Source: Clostridiales bacterium | GTDB lineage: Bacteria > Bacillota > Clostridia > WRLR01 | Assembly: GCA_031287655.1 (NCBI GenBank) | Contig: JAITSR010000278.1 | Location: 1-13,252, forward strand | Length of the DNA stretch: 13,252 bases | Direction: 5' to 3' | Shown: positions 7,587-13,252 of the stretch, piece after piece | Numbering within the stretch: position 1 is the first letter of the stretch | Layout of the letters: each line of letters begins with the position of its first letter | Translations under genes and position numbers: made by a program | Notes under the pieces: generated by a model | Seen by the model: the letters and a program-made list of their open reading frames with translations, nothing else | What the model was told of the DNA's origin: nothing | Databases searched by the model: none

Positions 7587-9173
7587 TTACTGCGCGAGGA
7601 ACGCGTCGACCTGCGGCTGGATCGCCTCAATGATCTTGTCGAGCCCGGCGTCCTTCTGCTTTTGGATGTATTCCGCGAGCGCGGCGTCAACATCGTCCAC
7701 AACGCCGTAGTCAAGCAGCGTGCCAAATTCGACATACAACGCGTCACGCGCGGCGATCTCGGTCTTGACGGAATCGGTGTTCGGCACAAAGCCCGCGAGC
7801 GGGGCCACGATGTTCTGCGGCTTCTTCATAAACTCGTCGTTCAGAGCCCAAGATTCGGCGCTGCGCGCGGCGGTCGGCTGCATCCTGCCCAGCCTCCAGA
7901 ATCCCCACTGGCTGCTCCACTCCATCCAGTTCGAGGTCGTCGCGTCGATCCCCTCGGGGAACAGCAGCTCGCCTGCATCGTTCCTGCGATAGGTCACGCC
8001 TTCGATTCCATAGAGCACGGCATTGTAGAAATCCTGATCCTGCCAGAGCAAGTCGAGGAACATCAAGGCGCGCTCGGGGTTCTTCGCGTTCTTGTTGATC
8101 GCGTTCAGGTTGTTGACGGGGCTCTTGTTCACGAACAGGCCGTCCTCATACAGCTGCGCGTAGTGGCGCTGCGGGTCTTTGTAGCGGTCCTCGTACACGA
8201 TGTACTCATACATCGCGGTGCCGGAGAACACATGGCCGAGGTCGGTGCCGAGCGTGTCATGCGCGGGCTTGTTCGTCCACGCGTCGCGCGGGAAGATGCC
8301 GTCGTCGACCCACTTCTTCGCGAACTGCGCCGACTCCTTGAACATGTCGGTCTGCTCCTCCGGGATCAGCTTTGCGGTCGGGTCTTTCAAGTCATACGTC
8401 AGATAGTGGAAGTCCCATTTCGCGAGGTCGTATTTTGCCTGCAGGATTGTGTTCGTGTCATAGTCGCCGACAGACTCCCAAATGTGGTACTTTGTGTTCG
8501 GGTTCGCCTCTTTGACCTTGTGCAGATACACGTCGACATCCTCGATCGTCTTGATCAGGGCGGGGTCCTGCTCGACCGGCGTATCGATGTTCGCGTCCCA
8601 CCAGCTGAACCACGGACGCGGGTTAAAGAGCGGCGTCCACGGGATACAATACATGCCGTCGCCGACAAACGTCGACTTTAACATGTTCTGTTCCTCGAGG
8701 TACTTGTAATACTCAGGCATGTACTGCGGCGCGAGGTCTTTGATGTCGAGATACGCGCCCTGATTGACGAGCGTGTTGTACGAGAGCCAGTCGCCGTCAA
8801 AGTTCAGGTCGAAATCGTCACCCGAGCTGATTTGCAGCTGGAGCTTCTGCTTGTATTCCTCACCCCACGGATAGAAGGTGATCTGGAAGTCCGCGTTCAG
8901 GCGGTCGCCCGCGACCGCTGTGACATTCTTCCAAACCTCGTCCATCGAGGCATAGCCGGGGCCGCCAAAGACGAACTTCAGCGTTACGCGCGGCAGTTCC
9001 GCGCTTGCGGCGGCCGTTGTGGCCTCGCCGCCCGCGGCTGTCGTGGTATCGCCGCCCGCGGCAGCCGTTGTTGCGGCCGCCGTCGTGGTCGCCGTCGGCG
9101 CCGGCGTTCCGCACGCCGACAACAGCATCGCGAGCGCAACCACGAGGATCAAAATTCTTGCGAGTTTCTTCAT
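7587..9173 (-). CDS. Extracellular solute-binding lipoprotein of a carbohydrate ABC importer (LipO/family 1 type)
   Basis: This 528-residue lipoprotein captures substrate outside the membrane and delivers it to the two upstream permeases. The signal peptide runs to residue 20, with lipobox LLSAC and the lipidated Cys at 21. A linker of Thr, Ala and Gly follows (about 22-58), made of imperfect TTAAAGG-type repeats typical of clostridial lipoproteins. The mature domain begins near 60. It is rich in aromatic residues, as expected for sugar-binding proteins, and its length fits the large (500-560 residue) LplA/LipO-type binding proteins. The ATG at 9173 follows AAGGAGG (9184-9190, 10 nt spacing). 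It is the last gene of the operon, 105 bp after the LplC-type gene with a hairpin between them, and is followed by a terminator. The ligand is unknown. Confidence 0.92.
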   Translation of the reverse strand: MKKLARILILVVALAMLLSACGTPAPTATTTAAATTAAAGGDTTTAAGGEATTAAASAELPRVTLKFVFGGPGYASMDEVWKNVTAVAGDRLNADFQITFYPWGEEYKQKLQLQISSGDDFDLNFDGDWLSYNTLVNQGAYLDIKDLAPQYMPEYYKYLEEQNMLKSTFVGDGMYCIPWTPLFNPRPWFSWWDANIDTPVEQDPALIKTIEDVDVYLHKVKEANPNTKYHIWESVGDYDTNTILQAKYDLAKWDFHYLTYDLKDPTAKLIPEEQTDMFKESAQFAKKWVDDGIFPRDAWTNKPAHDTLGTDLGHVFSGTAMYEYIVYEDRYKDPQRHYAQLYEDGLFVNKSPVNNLNAINKNAKNPERALMFLDLLWQDQDFYNAVLYGIEGVTYRRNDAGELLFPEGIDATTSNWMEWSSQWGFWRLGRMQPTAARSAESWALNDEFMKKPQNIVAPLAGFVPNTDSVKTEIAARDALYVEFGTLLDYGVVDDVDAALAEYIQKQKDAGLDKIIEAIQPQVDAFLAQ

Positions 9174-9233
9174 GTTGATACTTCCTCCTTTTTATAGTGT
9201 TTCTTGTAGTTTGACGCTTTCACAGCGCCTTCA

Positions 9234-9270
9234 ATGAAAACGGCGTCGCCGCCGCATTGAACCGTTTCAT
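9234..9270 (-). other. Hairpin between the LplC-type permease and binding protein genes
   Basis: On the minus strand, CGGCG-GCGA-CGCCG (9254-9241) is a five-pair stem closed by a GNRA-type loop and followed by TTTT. A longer alternative pairing joins ccgtttcat (9262-9270, plus strand) with atgaaaacgg (9234-9243). It could act as a weak attenuator or as an mRNA-stabilising structure that sets binding-protein output relative to the permeases. No test of function is possible here. Confidence 0.45.
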
Positions 9271-9278
9271 AAGACTGC

Positions 9279-10193
9279 TTACCCTTTCACCGCGCCGACC
9301 ATGATCCCCTTTACAAAATACTTCTGAACGAAGGGATAGATCACGATGATCGGCCCGACCGTGACCATCGCGGTCGCGAGCTTCACGCCTTCGCCCGGCA
9401 GATTCGCAACGAGCTCCCTCATGCCCGCGGCGTAGGAATTGGAACGCAGGAACTGCACTTGGGAGACGATTGTCCGCAAATTCAGCTGCAATGAAAAATA
9501 TTCGGGCAGATCGTTTAACATCAGCGAGTGATACCAGTCATTCCAAAACGTGATCGAGATAAACAGCCCGACGGCCGCGAGCACCGGCTTGGACAGCGGG
9601 AGGATGATCTGCGCGAAAATCCGAAACTGCCCCGCGCCGTCGATCGTCGCGGACTCCGCCATCTCCTCGGGAAGGCTCATGTAGTAGCCCCGGATCAAAA
9701 AAACATTAAACGGGCTGACGAGCAGCGGCAAAATCATTGAGAGGATCGTGTTCCTAAGCCCGAGCATCCGCGTGCAGACGTAGTACCACGAGACCATGCC
9801 GCCGTTCAGCACCATCGTGATCAAAATGAACACCTGAAACGCCCGGCGGTATTTTACGGATTTGAGCGAGAGCGGGTACGCGCAGAGCGAGCAGATGACG
9901 AGATGCGCGAGCGTCCCCGTGATCGTCGTGATCAGCGTGATCCGATAGCCGTTTAAAATGCGCCCCGGAAACAGAAAGAGGATTTGATAAGCGTAGGTCG
10001 TGAGCTGCTTTGGGATCAGCTGATACCCGTAGCGGCGGATGTCGTCCTCCACCATAAAAGAACCGGTGAGCATCAATAGAAACGGAAAGACGCAAGAAAA
10101 CGCAAACGCAATCACCGCGACGTAAATGAGTACGGTGAAGATCGAATTGTCTTTTTGCGGGCGCACGGCCACCGCGGAATCTTCTGCTGCCAT
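9279..10193 (-). CDS. Carbohydrate ABC transporter permease, LplC/YtcP type (CUT1)
   Basis: This is a 304-residue membrane permease of standard family length. Membrane segments are at roughly residues 19-43, 86-106, 119-139, 149-168, 198-215 and 272-288. The EAA loop is at about 177-199 (EEMAESATIDGAGQF then ILPL). It ends KGIMVGAVKG, which closely matches the end of the LplC-type gene at 55-1062, so the two are paralogues. The ATG at 10193 has GGAGGG at 10204-10209 (10 nt away). It is 50 bp downstream of the LplB-type gene and upstream of the binding protein gene, the usual order for this transporter class. Confidence 0.94.
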   Translation of the reverse strand: MAAEDSAVAVRPQKDNSIFTVLIYVAVIAFAFSCVFPFLLMLTGSFMVEDDIRRYGYQLIPKQLTTYAYQILFLFPGRILNGYRITLITTITGTLAHLVICSLCAYPLSLKSVKYRRAFQVFILITMVLNGGMVSWYYVCTRMLGLRNTILSMILPLLVSPFNVFLIRGYYMSLPEEMAESATIDGAGQFRIFAQIILPLSKPVLAAVGLFISITFWNDWYHSLMLNDLPEYFSLQLNLRTIVSQVQFLRSNSYAAGMRELVANLPGEGVKLATAMVTVGPIIVIYPFVQKYFVKGIMVGAVKG

Positions 10194-10243
10194 AATAAGC
10201 TATCCCTCCAAAAGTGAAATCAATGGCACACCCAAAAAATACA

Positions 10244-11224
10244 TCAAAACAGCGCGGCGTTCTCGTCATATCGGCGCGCGAACATATTGCAGACGACGAG
10301 GATCACACCGGAAAGGATCGACTGAATAAAACTCGCCGCGCCGGACATCGTGAAGTCGCCGAGCGTGCGCAGATTGCGGAAGATGAAGGTGTCGAGGACG
10401 TCCGTCGTCTTGTAGAGCAGGGCGTTGTCGCCGACGATCGCATAGTAGAACGTGAAATCACTGTTCAAAATGCGTCCGACCGCGAGCAATGACATTGTGA
10501 TCACCGTCGGAATCAGCAGCGGCAGCGTGATATAGATGATACGCTGGAAGCGCTTCGCGCCGTCGATCTCCGCGGCCTCAAAGAGCGTGTTGTCGATCCC
10601 CGTGATCGTCGCAAGATAGATGACGGCCATGTAGCCGCTGTTTTTCCACACATAGATGATCGTCAGAATCACGCGCCAGTATCCAGGCGTCTCATACCAG
10701 CCGACCGGTTCCATCCCAAAGGATGATAGAATCCCGTTGATCATGCCGTTGTTTGTATTAAACACCTGATAGACGAAAACGCTGATGACGACCGTCGAGA
10801 TAAAGTAAGGCAGGAGCGTCATCGACTGGGCGACCTGTTTTAGCCGCCGATGGAAAATTTCGTTTAACAGAATCGCGAGCAAGATCGCCGCGACCGTGTT
10901 GAACACCATGAAGGAGAGGTTGTTGATCAGCGTGTTGCGGATCGCGCGAAAGGTGCCTTCATTCTTGAACAGGAAGATGAAGTTGCCATACCACGGGGTC
11001 TGAAGCGGACTGCCGAAAATCCCCTTGCCAAAGTCGAAGTTCTTGAAAACAAGGGTCAGGCCGAACAGTGGAAGGTAATTGAAAAGGAACAGCAAAACAC
11101 AGGCCGGCAGAAACATCGCGTAGAGCGTCTTGTTCTTCCAAAACTCATAGAGCACCCCGGCAAAGCCCTTGCGCCGATTCCAAGGGATTATTCCCGCAGC
11201 CCGCCCCGCATTTCCGTCTGACAT
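10244..11224 (-). CDS. Carbohydrate ABC transporter permease, LplB/YteP type (CUT1)
   Basis: This is a 326-residue membrane permease and the first gene of the right operon. Membrane segments are at roughly residues 35-59, 100-121, 136-153, 184-205, 235-252 and 294-314. The EAA loop is EAAEIDGAKRFQR at 216-228 followed by LP at 234-235. The ATG at 11224 is preceded by AAGGAGG (11232-11238, 7 nt). It pairs with the LplC-type gene immediately downstream. Transcription should start about 300 nt upstream from the consensus promoter at 11535-11564, so the mRNA carries a long leader with two large palindromes. No nucleotide-binding subunit is encoded nearby, so a shared MsmX-like ATPase is expected (family knowledge). 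Confidence 0.94.
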   Translation of the reverse strand: MSDGNAGRAAGIIPWNRRKGFAGVLYEFWKNKTLYAMFLPACVLLFLFNYLPLFGLTLVFKNFDFGKGIFGSPLQTPWYGNFIFLFKNEGTFRAIRNTLINNLSFMVFNTVAAILLAILLNEIFHRRLKQVAQSMTLLPYFISTVVISVFVYQVFNTNNGMINGILSSFGMEPVGWYETPGYWRVILTIIYVWKNSGYMAVIYLATITGIDNTLFEAAEIDGAKRFQRIIYITLPLLIPTVITMSLLAVGRILNSDFTFYYAIVGDNALLYKTTDVLDTFIFRNLRTLGDFTMSGAASFIQSILSGVILVVCNMFARRYDENAALF

Positions 11225-11316
11225 CCCGGTACCTCCTTGTGTTGTCCCTCCAAAATTCTCTTTCGTCCCGCTGACGACCGCAGCATTTCTCGCGCGCGTT
11301 CGCCCCGCGGGAATCA

Positions 11317-11342
11317 GTGCAAATAAGTATACTTATCCGCAC
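11317..11342. promoter_or_regulatory. 26-bp palindrome, copy A (operator or RNA hairpin)
   Basis: The ends GTGC and GCAC enclose ATAAGTATACTTAT, giving a near-perfect dyad with two mismatched pairs. Copy B has the same core, and both copies share the flanks CA on the left and TCTTT on the right (plus strand). On the plus strand copy A is followed by seven Ts (11345-11351), so it could also work as a terminator for leftover or antisense plus-strand transcription. Confidence 0.6.
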
Positions 11343-11430
11343 TCTTTTTTTGCGCAACTCAAAACCCATATCTTGCGGCTCCGTCGACCGACGGACACCA
11401 TATGCGCCAAACAACTTACAAAATTATACA

Positions 11431-11456
11431 GTGCGGATAAGTATAGTTATCTGCAC
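11431..11456. promoter_or_regulatory. 26-bp palindrome, copy B (operator or RNA hairpin)
   Basis: This is the second copy of the GTGC-RGATAA-STATA-type dyad, centred 114 bp from copy A, which is close to eleven helical turns. It lies 79 bp downstream of the -10 box of the operon promoter. It directly abuts a TATAAT on the minus strand (11428-11423). Its symmetry fits a homodimeric regulator (GntR-, LacI- or TetR-like) better than an AraC protein. Confidence 0.6.
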
Positions 11457-11534
11457 TCTTTGTCAGTTTACGCGGGAACGCAGGTTCCGCGCGCTCCATC
11501 AGTTCATAAAACATGGCTCCGTTGAAACAAACGT

Positions 11535-11564
11535 ATTATATTGCGCGCGTTTATAACTTGTCAA
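11535..11564 (-). promoter_or_regulatory. Consensus sigma-A promoter of the right ABC operon
   Basis: On the minus strand TTGACA (11564-11559) and TATAAT (11540-11535) are both perfect hexamers, 18 bp apart. The predicted start is near 11528. A promoter this strong in front of two palindromes suggests control by repression or by events in the leader, not by activation. Confidence 0.8.
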
Positions 11565-11649
11565 TACCCCAACAACCCTTTTTAAACATTTGTCGATGTT
11601 TATTTCACGAGAAATTCCGCTCAATATAACATTTCCTCGCAAACCCTCA

Positions 11650-11751
11650 CAGTGCCGCGCAGTCGCGTGAGATACGGACGCGCGGCCGCGTGCGGACTGC
11701 GAGCGACGCGGATGCGCAGGCGACGGGCGTGCGGCGCGGAACGCACGACGA
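11650..11751. other. GC-rich non-coding block between divergent promoters
   Basis: This block is much richer in GC than the AT-rich sequence on either side. It contains cgcagtc (11658-11664) and gactgcg (11695-11701) as an inverted repeat, with cgcggccgcg (11681-11690) between them. A 12-mer at 11693-11704 recurs at 11915-11926. No gene or known element is recognised. Confidence 0.4.
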
Positions 11752-11780
11752 TTGACCGCCGCCGACCATTTTGATATATT
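11752..11780 (+). promoter_or_regulatory. Sigma-A-type promoter upstream of the thuA remnant
   Basis: TTGACC (11752-11757), a 17-bp spacer and TATATT (11775-11780). The start is predicted near 11787. A small 6-bp hairpin (11809-11824) and a strong AGGAGG (11831-11836) follow before the ATG at 11841. It drives the thuA remnant and presumably the AraC gene beyond it. Confidence 0.65.
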
Positions 11781-11840
11781 GTTTGAGCAACTATATCCAT
11801 ATTTATTTGGCGATTTTGATCGCCCGCAAAAGGAGGAGTC

Positions 11841-11909
11841 ATGATACACGCATTGGTTTTGTGCGACGACCTTTGGCATCCGGCGGAGCTGGTGCGCAAA
11901 AAAATATAA
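11841..11909 (+). pseudogene. Truncated ThuA-like gene (first 22 codons only)
   Basis: A perfect ribosome binding site (AGGAGG, 4 nt before the ATG) starts a peptide beginning MIHALVLCDDLWHPAEL. This matches how ThuA/trehalose-utilisation-like proteins begin, and such genes often sit in sugar islands like this one. The frame stops at TAA (11907-11909) just after a run of seven As (11898-11904). Nothing ThuA-like follows in any forward frame, although full ThuA-like proteins run to over 200 residues. It is therefore a remnant cut at a junction, or an assembly chimera. A short leader peptide for the AraC gene downstream is a less likely reading. Recognition rests on a short stretch. Confidence 0.55.
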
Positions 11910-11976
11910 GCCGCCGGACTGCGAGCACTTTTTGTCAAGACAATTCTCTATCCGCTGTGCCATACTGATTGCAGAG

Positions 11977-13252
11977 GTGGGAACAGTCAATATTTCACGG
12001 TCGATCGAGTACATTGAACAGAATCTAACCGAACCGCTTTCCGTAGAGACTCTCGCTGATAACGCGTTTTTCTCGCGGCGCTACTATCAGTCACTGTTTG
12101 CGAGGACGGTTGGCGAAAACGTAATGGAGTACGTTCGTAAACGCAGACTGACTCTTGCGGCCGAAGATTTAGTCAGCACAAGCGAGAACGTCGTCGACAT
12201 CGCGTTTAAGTACGGTTACGATTCGCCGGAAGGATTTTCAAGGGCCTTCAAGGCTTACCACAGTGTAACTCCCAGCGACTGCCGAAAATTTGGACTGTTT
12301 CGCTCCCGAAAATCATTCAAGGAGATGAAACCAATGGCACAGCTAAAAATCGCGGCGGATTTTGTCAGTCATTTTGAAAAGATGTCTCAAACGATAAGAG
12401 CCTTGGCGGATCGCACATTTAGCGCCGAGCGCGAAAGCGGCGTACCGGGAAACGTGTTTTCGGGCTTCGCCGGAATGACAAATTCACTTGCGGATAAAAT
12501 GGAACAATATGCCGATCAACTGCGCGCATTTTCCGCAAAGGAGCGTAATTTCGGTGAGTATTCGGCAAAAGCCGCAGAGATGATCAAAACCGGCGAGGAC
12601 ACGGCGTTTACTTTACGCTTTATTCGTTTTAACGTGGGGCTAAATGTAGCGCGGACACAGGAGCTATATCGAGGCAAGCTTCTGGCACTTGCTGACGAAT
12701 ACGATTCCGCAGCGCTGGATTGCGCCTTCGGGCAGCAAAAATTCAATGACCTAGTCGCTGAATTTTTGCAAAACGCGAAAGCGGACATTAAAGCCGAATG
12801 GGACGACCGCAAAGCCGAGCGTGAGCAACTCTTGTCCGGGCTGCGCAGGCAATCGGCGGCGGTCGCCGCGTTTGTCAAAAACGCGGCGGAGCAAACAAAA
12901 ATCGGTTCGTTTGGCGTTCTGGCGGACGAAATCGCGCGTTTACAGATTGACGATACCGACGAAGCGGCTTTAAAAGCGCGTTTATTGTCGATAACAGCCC
13001 AAGCTGAACTCGCGAGGACCCCCGGCATAAAACCGTTAATCTCCGCGGCGGAGCAGATTTCCTCTTTCACCGAACGGCTCGCGAAAGAACACGGCGAGGT
13101 TATCGCGCTAAATGCCGACATCGTGCAGCTTGACGAGTTGCTGAACGCCCCGTCCCCGCCGTCGGAACCGCCGTCGGAACCGCCGCCGGAAGAACAATCG
13201 TACATTGCCGGAATATTTATGCTATACGCAAAACTGGAACGCGAGAAACTGA
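11977..13252 (+). CDS. AraC-family protein with N-terminal HTH and long helical C-terminal region (partial, runs off window)
   Basis: The frame is open from 11845 to the window end with no stop; 425 codons are seen from the GTG at 11977. Residues about 9-105 form an AraC double HTH: SIEYIEQNL, then ADNAFFSRRYYQSLF, and in the second half VDIAFKYGYDSPEGFSRAF followed by VTPSDCRKFG. About 280 hydrophilic, Ala/Glu/Lys-rich residues follow. They are predicted by eye to be helical and partly coiled coil, and I do not recognise them. Next come a Pro/Glu linker (PPSEPPSEPPPEE, about 394-406) and the start of another segment. An N-terminal HTH is the Rob/GyrI-like order, opposite to the usual AraC layout. 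The start is uncertain: GTG at 11977 has only a weak upstream GCAGAG, and TTG at 11932 is an alternative. Two hand-counted 60-base lines have 26 and 28 G+C, below most of the window, which hints at a different origin. Confidence 0.75.
   Translation, partial: MGTVNISRSIEYIEQNLTEPLSVETLADNAFFSRRYYQSLFARTVGENVMEYVRKRRLTLAAEDLVSTSENVVDIAFKYGYDSPEGFSRAFKAYHSVTPSDCRKFGLFRSRKSFKEMKPMAQLKIAADFVSHFEKMSQTIRALADRTFSAERESGVPGNVFSGFAGMTNSLADKMEQYADQLRAFSAKERNFGEYSAKAAEMIKTGEDTAFTLRFIRFNVGLNVARTQELYRGKLLALADEYDSAALDCAFGQQKFNDLVAEFLQNAKADIKAEWDDRKAEREQLLSGLRRQSAAVAAFVKNAAEQTKIGSFGVLADEIARLQIDDTDEAALKARLLSITAQAELARTPGIKPLISAAEQISSFTERLAKEHGEVIALNADIVQLDELLNAPSPPSEPPSEPPPEEQSYIAGIFMLYAKLEREKL
13156..13191 (+). 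repeat. Three tandem 12-bp units encoding a Pro/Ser/Glu linker
   Basis: Units ccgccgtcggaa, ccgccgtcggaa and ccgccgccggaa lie in frame within the second AraC gene. They encode PPSE, PPSE, PPPE. This is a flexible interdomain linker likely to vary in copy number by slippage. Confidence 0.8.

Larger units (their letters stand above)
11225..11528 (-). promoter_or_regulatory. Long 5' leader of the right ABC operon
   Basis: This non-coding stretch of about 300 bp lies between the predicted transcription start and the LplB-type ATG. It contains the two 26-bp palindromes and, on the minus strand, a second isolated -10-like TATAAT (11428-11423) just downstream of the upstream palindrome. I recognise no known riboswitch. 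Short reading frames here show no coding character. Confidence 0.5.

Noticed and set aside
7419..8681. Long plus-strand reading frame (420 codons) opposite the binding protein gene
   Set aside because: It is antisense to a clear lipoprotein gene, crosses its terminator and promoter region, and has an Arg/Val/His-rich composition typical of shadow frames.
9000..9092. Low-complexity GC-rich repeats in the binding protein gene as a mobile or regulatory repeat
   Set aside because: They encode the Thr/Ala/Gly linker after the lipobox, a usual feature of clostridial lipoproteins.
11317..11456. Possible CRISPR repeats
   Set aside because: There are only two copies, with a spacing of 114 bp, too far for spacers. 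The dyads occupy the full repeat, and no cas genes are present.
11499..12014. Minus-strand reading frame of 171 codons over the non-coding region
   Set aside because: It overlaps both divergent promoters and the start of the AraC gene, and its composition is unlike that of neighbouring proteins.
12516..13205. Minus-strand reading frame of 229 codons, Ser-rich
   Set aside because: It is antisense to the second AraC gene. The Ser-rich protein arises from reversed Ala/Glu/Lys codons.

Overview
The window looks like a carbohydrate-use island from a fairly GC-rich Firmicute, probably a gut or anaerobe-type Clostridia (Oscillospirales/Christensenellales-like). This placement is inference. It rests on near-consensus sigma-A promoters, strong AAGGAGG ribosome binding sites, an SPase II lipoprotein binding protein with a Thr/Ala linker, LplB/LplC-type permeases, and a YesN-type membrane-bound AraC regulator.

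Layout from left to right. (1) On the minus strand, an LplB-type permease (1172-2149) is followed by an LplC-type permease (55-1062), with a structured gap between them. (2) Divergent to these, a 770-residue membrane-anchored AraC regulator (2388-4700, plus) has its own near-consensus promoter, which overlaps an 11-bp inverted repeat. (3) A separate two-gene minus-strand unit follows, with its own promoter: a mannonate-dehydratase (UxuA)-family TIM-barrel protein (6288-7367) and a DUF362 protein with a cysteine-rich C-terminus (4712-6271). It meets the AraC gene tail to tail with only 11 bp between stops. (4) A second ABC uptake operon on the minus strand carries an LplB-type permease (10244-11224), an LplC-type permease (9279-10193) and a solute-binding lipoprotein (7587-9173). 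It ends in an intrinsic terminator at 7472-7515. (5) A 616-bp non-coding stretch (11225-11840) holds the perfect-hexamer promoter of that operon, a roughly 300-nt leader with two copies of a 26-bp palindrome 114 bp apart, a GC-rich block, and a divergent promoter. (6) The divergent promoter leads into a strong ribosome binding site and only 22 codons of a ThuA-like gene. A second AraC-type protein then follows in another frame (about 11977 to the window end), with an N-terminal HTH and a long helical, apparently undescribed C-terminal region.

How it fits together: two oligosaccharide or uronide-type importers bring substrate in. No ATPase is present, so a shared MsmX/UgpC-type ATPase encoded elsewhere is likely. 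The UxuA-family enzyme would act on a sugar acid or sugar derivative, and the transmembrane AraC protein would sense an extracellular ligand and control the left operon. Substrate identities cannot be read from the sequence. The most interesting items are the twin palindromes, the thuA/AraC junction and the unusual second AraC protein.
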